From Sulfurovum sp. AR (GTDB taxonomy: Bacteria > Campylobacterota > Campylobacteria > Campylobacterales > Sulfurovaceae): a stretch of 64,000 nucleotides of DNA. The DNA is taken from the NCBI RefSeq assembly GCF_000296775.1, contig NZ_AJLE01000010.1, forward strand, positions 62,001-126,000. The letters are read 5' to 3'. Made by a program: the position numbers and the translations under genes. This document shows positions 56,642-64,000 of this stretch, piece by piece. Every line of letters starts with the position of its first letter. Position 1 is the first letter of the stretch. The notes beneath the pieces are model-generated. The model ran no database searches, had not been told where the DNA came from, and saw nothing but the letters and a program-made list of their open reading frames with translations.

Positions 56642-58018
56642 ATGTTAAAAAAAGCTTTGAAGCTCGGATTAAGTCTCTCGTTGGTCACTACTGCTCTACT
56701 CGCAGATATAGAAAAGAAAAAATTGAAGATAGGATTTATTGCACTGACTGACTGTGCACCTATCGTTATCGCAAAAGAAAAAGGATTCTTTGAAAAATAT
56801 GGTTTGGATGTGCATGTAGCCAAAGAGGGTGGAGGATGGCCCGGGATCCAACAAAAAGTGATCAGCGGAGAGTATGACTTTTCTCACGCACTTGCAGGTA
56901 TGCCGATCGCTGCGACACTTGGCATCAATGGAAATGCGCACTTGCAAGCCCTGCTCTCTTTAGATTTTAATGGCAATGGTATCACCTATGGAAATAATAT
57001 CATTAAAGAGATGGAAAAGTATGGTATGGATCAGACAAAAAGACCCTTAGGTTCAGAGTCACTGAAAAAATATATCGATGCCAAACATCAAGCGGAAGGT
57101 GCCAACTATCAACCACTGAACTTTGGAATGGTACACCCGGTTTCCACACACAACTATGAACTGAGATACTGGATGGCGAGTTCGGGGATCAAACCTGATG
57201 AGGATACAACGATCAAACCTTTCCCTCCTCCTACCATGCCTTCCAATCTGATCGCAGGCAATATCGAGGGGTATTGTGTTGGAGAACCTTGGAACGAACG
57301 TATCGTACTCAAGAAAAAAGGTTCCACACTGGTAACCAACTATGATATCTGGAACAATAACCCTGAAAAAGTACTTCAAGCCAGAGCAGATTTTGTTGAG
57401 AAATACCCCGAGACGACGAAAGCAGTGATGAAAGCGGTCATTGAAGCACAAATGTGGCTGGATGAGAGCTGGGAACACAGAAAAGAAGCAGCGAAAATAC
57501 TTAGTAAACCAAACTACGTAAAAGCACCGGTCAAAGTCCTAGAGAAATCTATGACCGGTACCTTCCAGTATCTCAAAGGACAAGATTCCGAGCCAAACCC
57601 TATGTTTAACGTTTTTGCCAATTACTATGCGGCCTACCCTTTTTACAGCCATGGCATGTGGTTCATCACACAGATGTATCGCTGGGGACAGCTGGATAAA
57701 GCGGTCGATATGAAAGAAGTGATCGAAAAAGTCTACAGACCTGATCTTTTTGCCGAGGCTGCAAAAGAAGTCAACTACTCTCTACCGCCTAGTCCATGGA
57801 AAATAGATGGTGTGGATGAATATAACAAATTCATGGATGGCAAGGTCTATGATCCCAATAAAGCTGTGGAGTATATCTATAGTTTCGATGTAACCAATCC
57901 AACAGTAAGCAAAGAGGAGCTTATGAAGGCAAATACATGGACGGTGACGACCAAACAACCTGATTATGTTTGCCCCTACGGTCCTGCAGGATGTGCGGAT
58001 CCTAAGTATGTGCAATAG
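56642..58018 (+). CDS. nrtA: NrtA/CmpA-like ABC substrate-binding protein
   Basis: The 458-residue protein has a signal peptide ([16 protein letters not shown]) and the NMT1/NrtA fold: [96 protein letters not shown]. NrtA binds nitrate/nitrite and CmpA bicarbonate; divergent nitrate reductase makes nitrate most likely. A TG-A-TACTAT extended -10 lies about 45 nt upstream. Cyanate as an alternative ligand cannot be excluded. Confidence 0.87.
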   Translation: MLKKALKLGLSLSLVTTALLADIEKKKLKIGFIALTDCAPIVIAKEKGFFEKYGLDVHVAKEGGGWPGIQQKVISGEYDFSHALAGMPIAATLGINGNAHLQALLSLDFNGNGITYGNNIIKEMEKYGMDQTKRPLGSESLKKYIDAKHQAEGANYQPLNFGMVHPVSTHNYELRYWMASSGIKPDEDTTIKPFPPPTMPSNLIAGNIEGYCVGEPWNERIVLKKKGSTLVTNYDIWNNNPEKVLQARADFVEKYPETTKAVMKAVIEAQMWLDESWEHRKEAAKILSKPNYVKAPVKVLEKSMTGTFQYLKGQDSEPNPMFNVFANYYAAYPFYSHGMWFITQMYRWGQLDKAVDMKEVIEKVYRPDLFAEAAKEVNYSLPPSPWKIDGVDEYNKFMDGKVYDPNKAVEYIYSFDVTNPTVSKEELMKANTWTVTTKQPDYVCPYGPAGCADPKYVQ

Positions 58019-58039
58019 ATACGTCAAAAATTCACGAAG

Positions 58040-58064
58040 AATACAAAGCTGAATGCTTTGTATT
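58040..58064 (+). terminator. Intercistronic hairpin nrtA-nrtB
   Basis: AATACAAAGC (58040-58049) / GCTTTGTATT (58055-58064), a perfect 10-bp stem with a 5-nt loop 22 nt after nrtA. A second long-range pair CCTGAAG / CTTCAGG follows (58073 and about 58114). Such hairpins after binding-protein genes commonly lower expression of the permease relative to the binding protein. Confidence 0.6.
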
Positions 58065-58190
58065 TATACGTGCCTGAAGTGAAAGTACGTCCAGTTATTT
58101 CCTTGAATAATATTCATGCTTCAGGTACCTATAAATATAAAATAGAACGAAGTGTCCGGAACAAACAGGACATACAATAAAAGGAAAAAA

Positions 58191-59006
58191 ATGAAAAACG
58201 AACTTGCTAAAAAGATCATCTTGCCCATGATGGTGTTTTTTGCCATCATCATGGTCTGGTCATTGATTGCAAACAACGTTGAGGACTTCCCTACACCGAG
58301 TGATACCTATATATCTGCTTTTGGCGGGGTGAATGCTGACGGGGATGAGATTGTAGGAGTACTTTCCGATCCGCTCTATATCGCAAACGAGGATGACAAA
58401 GGGATCCTCTGGCAGATATTTGCTTCCTTACAGAGGGTATTTGCAGGGTTTTCGCTTGCTATCATCGTTGGTGTACCTTTGGGATTATTTATCGGTATGA
58501 GTAAAAATGCACAGTATGCCTTTGATCCGTTCATTCAGATCTTTAAACCTGTTTCACCTCTGGCCTGGCTACCGCTGTTGCTTTTTATCTTCCAAGATAT
58601 CAATTTGACAGCGATCTCGACGATCTTTGTCACCTCTATCTGGCCGATCATTATCAACACTGCTTTGGGGGTACGCAATGTAAGCGAGGATTATATGAAT
58701 GTGGCAAAAGTCTTACAGTTCAGTCCGATAAAAAAGATAACAAAGATTATTTTACCCGTAGCCGTACCCTTTATCTTTACAGGTATGAGACTTTCTTTGG
58801 GAATTGCATGGCTGGTGATCGTAGCAGCAGAGATGCTTACAGGTGGTATAGGTATCGGTTTCTGGATCTGGGATGAATATAATAATCTGAATTATCATAA
58901 TATCATCATCGGTATCATCATCGTAGGTATTGTCGGTTTTATACTGGATCTTGTGATGGGGATCATCGCAGATTTTTTTGACTATAGAAAAAAAGGAAGA
59001 GCATAA
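58191..59006 (+). CDS. nrtB: NrtB-like ABC permease
   Basis: The 271-residue permease has six hydrophobic segments and the inner-membrane EAA-type loop (NVAKVLQFSPIKKITKIILPVAVPFIFTGMRLSLGIAWLVIVAAEML). Family features include LQRVFAGFSLAIIVGVPLGLFIG and FKPVSPLAWLPLLLFIF. Start 58191 is set by AAAGGA 6 nt upstream. It couples to the ATPase gene through a 1-nt overlap (TAATG). Confidence 0.9.
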   Translation: MKNELAKKIILPMMVFFAIIMVWSLIANNVEDFPTPSDTYISAFGGVNADGDEIVGVLSDPLYIANEDDKGILWQIFASLQRVFAGFSLAIIVGVPLGLFIGMSKNAQYAFDPFIQIFKPVSPLAWLPLLLFIFQDINLTAISTIFVTSIWPIIINTALGVRNVSEDYMNVAKVLQFSPIKKITKIILPVAVPFIFTGMRLSLGIAWLVIVAAEMLTGGIGIGFWIWDEYNNLNYHNIIIGIIIVGIVGFILDLVMGIIADFFDYRKKGRA

Positions 59007-59803
59007 TGGGTGAACAAAAGTTTTTACAGTTAGAAAATATTGAAAAAAGATTTCCAATCCCGGGAAAAGAGGATTATATTGCTGTGACCGATGTCGATAT
59101 GGTGATCAAGAAAAATGAGATCATCTCTATCATAGGACACAGCGGGTGCGGTAAATCTACATTGCTCAATATGATCTCTGGTCTCGATGGCCAGACAGAA
59201 GGCCATATATTTTTACAGGGTAAAGAGGTCAAAGGTCCAGGACCTGATCGTGCAGTAGTGTTTCAAAACCATTCATTACTTCCATGGCTCAGTGTCTATA
59301 AAAACATAGAAATGGCAGTCAAACAGGTCATGCCCGATCTCAATAAGCAAGAGCTCCAACATAGGGTAGAAAAATTTATCACCATGGTCAACCTTGATCA
59401 TGCCAAAGATAAACTTCCTGATGAGATCAGTGGAGGTATGAAACAACGTGTCGGTATAGCAAGAGCACTTGCAATTAAACCTAAAGTACTTTTGATGGAT
59501 GAACCTTTCGGTGCATTGGATTCATTGACCCGTGCCAACTTGCAGGAGCATCTCATGAGGATACAACAGAATGTACAGAACACGGTCATCATCATTACAC
59601 ATGATGTGGATGAAGCCGTACTGCTAAGTGACAGGGTCATTATGATGACCAATGGTCCTGCAGCCACGATCGGAGAAATCCTCGAAGTCGATCTTCCTCG
59701 TCCCAGAAACAGGGTAGAACTTCAACATGATCCTGAATATATCAGATGTAGGGAAGCCATCCTCAGCTTTCTTTATGAAAAATTTGCCAAGGAGGATGAG
59801 TAA
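59006..59803 (+). CDS. nrtD: NrtC/D-like ABC transporter ATPase
   Basis: The 265-residue ATPase has Walker A GHSGCGKST, Q-loop VVFQNHSLLPWLS, signature SGGMKQRVGIARALA, Walker B VLLMDEPFGALDS and H-loop ITHDVDEAVLLSD. It energises the nitrate-type transporter. It has only one ATPase domain without the NrtA-like C-terminal regulatory domain of NrtC, so it is like NrtD. Confidence 0.92.
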   Translation: MGEQKFLQLENIEKRFPIPGKEDYIAVTDVDMVIKKNEIISIIGHSGCGKSTLLNMISGLDGQTEGHIFLQGKEVKGPGPDRAVVFQNHSLLPWLSVYKNIEMAVKQVMPDLNKQELQHRVEKFITMVNLDHAKDKLPDEISGGMKQRVGIARALAIKPKVLLMDEPFGALDSLTRANLQEHLMRIQQNVQNTVIIITHDVDEAVLLSDRVIMMTNGPAATIGEILEVDLPRPRNRVELQHDPEYIRCREAILSFLYEKFAKEDE

Positions 59804-59897
59804 CATAGAAAAAATTATTTGCCTAGGGCATCGTATGACCATCATGCAGTTTTAAACATCATGTTTATTCAATCCATCATATATAAAAGGGAAAAAA

Positions 59898-61145
59898 ATG
59901 AAAAAAACCGTACTACTCTCACTCGTAACATCTACACTTATCATGGCAGGCGGATCTATCGCACCGGTTGAACCGACCGTTGAGACAACAACAGAAACAG
60001 AAATAGGGATCTTCAACGACGTAAAATTCAGCGGTGAACTTCGACCGCGTTATGAATTTGCCGATGACAGTGTGAAGGATGAAGCCAATGCGTTTACCAC
60101 ACGTTTTGCACTTGGTGTAAAGACCGGACTTGCAGGTATTGAGGGGCTGAGTGCTTTTGGACAGATCATGGCAGTGACGAATTTCGGATATGACGAATAT
60201 GCTCCGGAGCAGCCGGGATATGCATTGATCGCTGATCCACAAAATTCACGTGTGACACAGGCGTATCTTGATTATAAAATGGGTGATACCACCCTACGTG
60301 CAGGACGCCAGATGGTGAACCTGGATGACCAGAGATTCATAGGTGCCGTAGGATGGAGACAAATGCCTCAAACCTATATGGGCTATACCTTAACCAATAG
60401 CTCCATAGAAAACCTGGATCTTATGGCAATGTATGTGACAGATCGTTATGGGGTGACGGATGCACTCACGACAGGAACAGAATCTGTATTTCTTCATGCC
60501 GACTACAAGGCAATGCCTGAACTGAAACTTTCTGCGTATGGGTACCTCTTAGGTCACCAAGCATTTGGAAGTGATACCTATGGGTTAATGGCTTCAGGAA
60601 AAGTAGGGATGTTCAACTATATTGCAGAGGCTGCTACACAGCAAGATGCAAGCATGGAATATGAAAGTATGGGGAAGCCTGATGTAGATGCAATGTATTT
60701 CAGAGGGGATATCAGTACGAACTACAACGGATTCATTATTGGAGCAGCCTATGAATCACTCGGAGATGCAGACGGAAATACACATGGATTCACCACACCG
60801 CTTGCAACACTGCACAAATGGCAAGGGTTTGCTGATGTCTTTCTTGGATATTCTGCTGTAAGTAATACATATGGATTGGATGATATTTATGGAAAGGTAG
60901 GATATGTGAGTCCTAAATTTGGTAAACTACTTGCGATCTACCATACTTTCACTACACAGGAGACAGACGGTATACTAAGTGATGATGCAGGAAGTGAACT
61001 GGATCTACTTTATACTTATAACTTCTCTAATGGTCTGAACTTTCTGGCAAAAGCAGCTTTCTTCTCTGGAGAAACAGACTCTGTCATCGGTGCAGCACAA
61101 AATGATGTGACCAAGTATTGGGTACAGTTAGACTATAAATTTTAA
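59898..61145 (+). CDS. Outer membrane porin of the nitrate cluster
   Basis: The 415-residue protein has a signal peptide (MKKTVLLSLVTSTLIMAGG) and a beta-barrel pattern of alternating strands ending in a terminal aromatic (KYWVQLDYKF), as expected for Bam-inserted barrels. It resembles Campylobacterota Opr/alginate-export-like porins. It lies 94 nt after the ATPase on the same strand, so it may deliver nitrate through the outer membrane (inference). Confidence 0.8.
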   Translation: MKKTVLLSLVTSTLIMAGGSIAPVEPTVETTTETEIGIFNDVKFSGELRPRYEFADDSVKDEANAFTTRFALGVKTGLAGIEGLSAFGQIMAVTNFGYDEYAPEQPGYALIADPQNSRVTQAYLDYKMGDTTLRAGRQMVNLDDQRFIGAVGWRQMPQTYMGYTLTNSSIENLDLMAMYVTDRYGVTDALTTGTESVFLHADYKAMPELKLSAYGYLLGHQAFGSDTYGLMASGKVGMFNYIAEAATQQDASMEYESMGKPDVDAMYFRGDISTNYNGFIIGAAYESLGDADGNTHGFTTPLATLHKWQGFADVFLGYSAVSNTYGLDDIYGKVGYVSPKFGKLLAIYHTFTTQETDGILSDDAGSELDLLYTYNFSNGLNFLAKAAFFSGETDSVIGAAQNDVTKYWVQLDYKF

Positions 61146-61155
61146 TCTCTCTCAG

Positions 61156-61185
61156 ACAAAGTCCGTCTTATAGAACGGACTTTGT
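61156..61185. terminator. Bidirectional terminator after porin gene
   Basis: ACAAAGTCCGT / ACGGACTTTGT, a perfect 11-bp stem with an 8-nt loop, between the convergent porin and methyltransferase genes. Confidence 0.7.
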
Positions 61186-61202
61186 GATAAAAACACTCTC
61201 CC

Positions 61203-61910
61203 TTACACTTTTCTCAATACAAGAAACGCTTTATCCGCTTCATTAAGATCATACAGCGTCACACTGTCACTCTGAAGCAGCTTCAAACCACTTAACCTCA
61301 CTATCTCATCTATCGTATGATAGTATTGCCTAATGGTCTCCTGAGATTTTTTAAAATAGGTTCCCTCTTTTTCAAAAAGCGTGAACTCGGCATGGTACTC
61401 ACCCTCTTCAAAGTCACTGTCCACCGTTAAAAATCTCTCTTCATCATCCACGATATAAGAGCCTACGGCGACATTCTCAAAACCATGCAGCGTGTTGATA
61501 TCACACAAAAAATACCCACCATCGTTTAGATGCGCTTTGACACACCCCAGAAATCGTTCCAACTCTGCTTTATCCAGATAGTTCACCATATCAAACACCG
61601 CTGTCACTACATCATATTGGCCATCTAGATCGCATAGGTCCACACACTGGGCATCATACCCTTGTTCAAGTGTTCTTGAAACCATAAGGGGACTGAGGTC
61701 TATCCCTTTGACCTCTGGTATCTCTAAGGCACCCTGTATCTGACGCAAGAAATCTCCAGAGCCACATCCCACATCCAAAAGGGTCTCAAAATCTATCGTG
61801 TTTAAAAAAAGAAGGTAATGGGCATAGAGACTCGGAGCAGCCTCTTTGACACCAAGAAGATCCTCTACTTTTGCATAGAGGTCAAGAGAGTCTGAAGTAG
61901 AATTAGCCAC
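61203..61910 (-). CDS. Class I SAM-dependent methyltransferase
   Basis: The 235-residue protein has the SAM-binding motif LLDVGCGSGDFLRQI, KGIDLSPLMVSRTL, VDLCDLDGQYDVVTAVFDMVNYL and NDGGYFLCDINTLHGF. The target is unknown. It overlaps hisG by 8 nt, which suggests coupled translation, but no function in histidine synthesis is implied. Confidence 0.85.
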   Translation of the reverse strand: MANSTSDSLDLYAKVEDLLGVKEAAPSLYAHYLLFLNTIDFETLLDVGCGSGDFLRQIQGALEIPEVKGIDLSPLMVSRTLEQGYDAQCVDLCDLDGQYDVVTAVFDMVNYLDKAELERFLGCVKAHLNDGGYFLCDINTLHGFENVAVGSYIVDDEERFLTVDSDFEEGEYHAEFTLFEKEGTYFKKSQETIRQYYHTIDEIVRLSGLKLLQSDSVTLYDLNEADKAFLVLRKV

Positions 61911-62523
61911 GGCTCTCTACAACAGCTTTGATCTTTTCATATAAAGAGAGAATCTCTTCTTTCTTTCCATAAAAACTGTTCTTGTTTGAGATCAAATGTG
62001 CAGAAGAGTCCATGATATCTTCAGCCACTTTCAATCCGTTCTCTCTCATCGTTGAACCTGTTTCAACAATGTCCACGATAGCATCAGCCAAACCGACAAG
62101 CGGTGCCAATTCTATAGATCCGTAAAGCTTCACCACTTCCACACCTACGGCTTTTTGTGCAAAGTAGTTTTTAGTGATATTGACCATCTTTGTTGCCACT
62201 TTGATGTTAGGCCGGGACCAGTCCAGTTCATCTTCATTTTTGATACCGATCGCCACTTTACATTTCCCTAACTGCATATCCAGAAGCTGAATAATATCCA
62301 ACTCTTTTTCGGTAATGACATCAAGTCCGACCACACCGATATCTGCTGCACCGTGTTCTACATACGTCGGTACATCCTGGTTACGTACATTTAAAAAACG
62401 GAACTCTCCCCTATCCAAGATGAGTTCTCTCCCTTCGAACTTAAATTCTCCACCGAAAATTTCAGCAAATATCTCAAGTGTCTGTTCTGCGATTCTTCCC
62501 TTTGGAAGTGCTACTGTTAACAT
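61903..62523 (-). CDS. hisG: ATP phosphoribosyltransferase (short form)
   Basis: HisG starts histidine synthesis from ATP and PRPP. The 206-residue short form lacks the C-terminal ACT-like regulatory domain and so needs HisZ, which is not in the window. Motifs include LTVALPKGRIAEQTLEI, GAADIGVVGLDVITE, KVATKMVNITKNYFAQKAV, VEVVKLYGSIELAPLVGLADAIVDIVETGSTMRENGL. Confidence 0.95.
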   Translation of the reverse strand: MLTVALPKGRIAEQTLEIFAEIFGGEFKFEGRELILDRGEFRFLNVRNQDVPTYVEHGAADIGVVGLDVITEKELDIIQLLDMQLGKCKVAIGIKNEDELDWSRPNIKVATKMVNITKNYFAQKAVGVEVVKLYGSIELAPLVGLADAIVDIVETGSTMRENGLKVAEDIMDSSAHLISNKNSFYGKKEEILSLYEKIKAVVESRG

Positions 62524-63152
62524 ATCTCTGATTCCTTCATCACTTTCCGCATCCCGTTAAATACCAACATTTCATCATACGTGGCTTCTTCAAAAAAACT
62601 TGATAAAAATTTTCCGTCTCCACCGGTAAAATAAAGCGTTTTACCATCACTATGCTTATCTATGAGTGCTTTTATAGACGCGATTATACCATAGCTTATC
62701 CCATCTTTAGTTGTAGAGGGTAATTGCTCTAAGGATATCGTTTCATTCAGCTCTGTCTCTAAGACCGGAGAGATAGAAGCATATGCCTGCAACATAGCTT
62801 TTAACCCGGGGAATATAAATCCGCCCCTATACTTTCCCTCTTGCATTACATCAACTGTGATTGCGGAACCTGCATCCACAAAAATACCGTTTTCATGACT
62901 CAAACAGAGTGCTCTTCGATCAACACCCATCGTCTCATAAGCACCATCCAAGTGGATCTGTGGTGAGATATTTTTCCATATGGAAATATTTTCTATAGTA
63001 CTGTTCAAGTGTTGTTTGACCGAAATATAACAGAGTCTCTCTTGGCTATATTTGGCAATTGCCTCATCATAAGACAAATGCTCTACTTTAGAGCCATTAT
63101 AGATATGAAAATGGGTATTCCCAATATCTGCAAGTAATACCTTACCCTTCAT
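62517..63152 (-). CDS. coaX: Type III pantothenate kinase
   Basis: CoaX phosphorylates pantothenate to start coenzyme A synthesis. LLADIGNTHFHIY is the N-terminal ATPase motif, MGVDRRALCLS and FVDAGSAITVDVMQEGKYRGGFIFPGL carry the family's catalytic Asp and Gly-rich segment, and YFTGGDGKFLSSFF is the C-terminal ATP motif. The start at 63152 has GGAAGG about 8 nt upstream; an upstream in-frame ATG at 63194 is weaker. About 211 residues. Confidence 0.92.
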   Translation of the reverse strand: MKGKVLLADIGNTHFHIYNGSKVEHLSYDEAIAKYSQERLCYISVKQHLNSTIENISIWKNISPQIHLDGAYETMGVDRRALCLSHENGIFVDAGSAITVDVMQEGKYRGGFIFPGLKAMLQAYASISPVLETELNETISLEQLPSTTKDGISYGIIASIKALIDKHSDGKTLYFTGGDGKFLSSFFEEATYDEMLVFNGMRKVMKESEIC

Positions 63153-63471
63153 GCCATACCTTCCAGCCGTTCTCTTCAAGTATCGCTTTAGCATGTGAAC
63201 ATAAGGGTGCTTTGATCACTATGTATTTTTTAGTGATCTTGCTGCCGATATATTTTTCAGATTTTTCATGCAGTTCTATGAGGTCAACTGCTTCTTTCCG
63301 AAGTACCCTGCTCTTCTTTTCAAGTTCTATCACCAATGCATAATACCCCTTCAGATCAACACCTAAATGAAGTGTAACCTTTTTACGGGAACCTAGCTCT
63401 TTTGGCAGGATCTCTTTGAGTGATTTAAAAATAATATCTTTCTGGTTCAGATATTCAACCAATGCTTTCAT
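63142..63471 (-). CDS. Conserved hypothetical protein
   Basis: I do not recognise the family. The 109-residue soluble protein is Lys/Leu/Glu-rich, with a central VTLHLGVDLKGYYALVIELEKKSRVLRKEAVDLIELHEK and a C-terminal KYIVIKAPLCSHAKAILEENGWKVWHEG that looks like a small alpha/beta fold. It overlaps xerH by 4 nt and coaX by 11 nt, so the three genes appear co-transcribed. Confidence 0.7.
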   Translation of the reverse strand: MKALVEYLNQKDIIFKSLKEILPKELGSRKKVTLHLGVDLKGYYALVIELEKKSRVLRKEAVDLIELHEKSEKYIGSKITKKYIVIKAPLCSHAKAILEENGWKVWHEG

Positions 63472-64000
63472 GATACTCCTTTTAAGGGATGATAACTCTT
63501 CATGGTCTCGGACAGATTCTGTTTTTGGATATGTGTATAGATCTGTGTCGTCTCTAGAGAACTGTGACCTAACAACTCCTGCACCACACGCAAGTCTGCC
63601 CCACCGATGATCAGCGATGAAGCAAAAGAGTGCCGTAATACGTGAGGTGAGACACCCAAATACTTTTTGACAATTTTATATGCAGAGATACGGCTGAGGG
63701 TATCTCCTTTGTAATTCAGCCAAATATAACTGCTTCCCATGTCTTGTTCTTTCATATACTTCTCCAATGCCTGCACAGCGATAGGTGCAAGAGGCACGAT
63801 ACGTTCTTTTTCCCCTTTGGCAAAACGTATCTTCAGCCACCCGTCCACGATATCACTTCGCTGCACATTCAATGCTTCGGAAATACGACAGCCGCTGGCA
63901 TACAAAAAGAGTATCAGTGCATAATCACGCAGTCCCATGAGCTTACTTCTGTCAATGTGCTTTAAACCTTCTAATATCTCTTCACTGCTCATATACTTGG
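63468..64000 (-). CDS. xerH: Tyrosine recombinase XerH-like (partial)
   Basis: The reading frame continues past the window edge, so the N-terminal core-binding domain is incomplete. The catalytic domain has the first Arg in YASGCRISEAL, Lys in RFAKGEKERIVPLA, HxxR in HVLRHSFASSL, and His plus nucleophilic Tyr in LGHSSLETTQIYTHI. Campylobacterota use a single XerH for dimer resolution at dif; assignment to XerH rather than another integrase is by context and length. Confidence 0.85.
   Translation of the reverse strand, partial: KYMSSEEILEGLKHIDRSKLMGLRDYALILFLYASGCRISEALNVQRSDIVDGWLKIRFAKGEKERIVPLAPIAVQALEKYMKEQDMGSSYIWLNYKGDTLSRISAYKIVKKYLGVSPHVLRHSFASSLIIGGADLRVVQELLGHSSLETTQIYTHIQKQNLSETMKSYHPLKGVS

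Noticed and set aside
63468-64000. The XerH-like recombinase as an integrase of the 38-46 kb region
   Set aside because: It is about 18 kb away, linked to core genes hypothetical-coaX-hisG, and looks like the housekeeping dimer-resolution enzyme; a role at the repeats is untested.

Overview
The window looks like a stretch of core chromosome from a Campylobacterota (Epsilonproteobacteria) bacterium of the Sulfurovum/Sulfurimonas type. I infer this from gene content and order, not from any database search. DNA is AT-rich. Several blocks match Helicobacter pylori gene order as I remember it: cvpA-lysS-glyA-DUF1882 (HP0181-0184), rppH-lysC-hobA-holB-folP (HP1228-1232), and rnr-holA with rpsF-ssb-rpsR (HP1244-1248). 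HobA, the epsilon-type FolP and an ArsRS-like two-component pair are lineage markers. Nitrate assimilation, cyanase, a flavocytochrome-c-type sulfide dehydrogenase and Rieske protein suggest a free-living chemolithotroph. I saw no rRNA, tRNA, CRISPR array or intact transposase.

Layout. 0-12 kb: gatC, an Spx/ArsC-like protein, pilT, cvpA, fur, lysS, glyA, DUF1882, SPOR protein, trpE, aroE, and an OmpR-type response regulator with its kinase. 11.6-24 kb, mostly minus strand: class II DAHP synthase, cmoA, a REC-PAS-GGDEF protein (plus strand), ribF, tlyA, ligA, sanA, folP, holB, hobA, lysC, rppH. 24-37.9 kb: hemW, tatBC, queA, an NlpC/P60 lipoprotein, a degenerate hybrid kinase, ruvX, nagZ, two tandem structured RNAs, a TlpA-like protein, dprA, a deacetylase-like protein, ilvC, nfeD and a stomatin-like protein. 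38-46 kb is an accessory region broken up by copies of an AT-rich palindromic repeat: FNT channel, cyanase and a PP2C-kinase fusion; then a foreign-looking RsmE paralogue; then small membrane ORFs; then a 514-residue orphan lipoprotein. 46-54.4 kb: M15 peptidase, htpX, rnr, holA, an inserted flavoprotein/Rieske pair, rpsF, ssb, rpsR. 54.5-61 kb: nitrate reductase diverging from an NrtABC-type transporter and porin. 61-64 kb: methyltransferase, hisG, coaX, a hypothetical gene and a truncated XerH-like recombinase.

Most novel signals. (1) A 128-nt structured RNA occurs twice, directly after the stop codons of ilvC and of the flavoprotein gene. Its helices and a pseudoknot covary between copies. 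(2) A tandem pair of roughly 100-nt RNAs at 32180-32475 has long end-to-end helices and C-rich, anti-Shine-Dalgarno-like single strands. (3) The promoters of these two RNAs and of the OmpR-type regulator share one architecture, ATTWG-N7-TTAACCTT-N7-(-10), which suggests a regulator-sRNA circuit. (4) The 38-46 kb region has a cassette-like layout marked by the palindromic repeat.

The nitrogen genes form a plausible set: NrtABC-type uptake plus NarB-type reduction of nitrate, and FNT plus CynS handling of nitrite or cyanate under a PP2C/kinase fusion. No nitrite reductase is visible here. TatBC is encoded here together with two probable Tat substrates (flavoprotein and Rieske protein).
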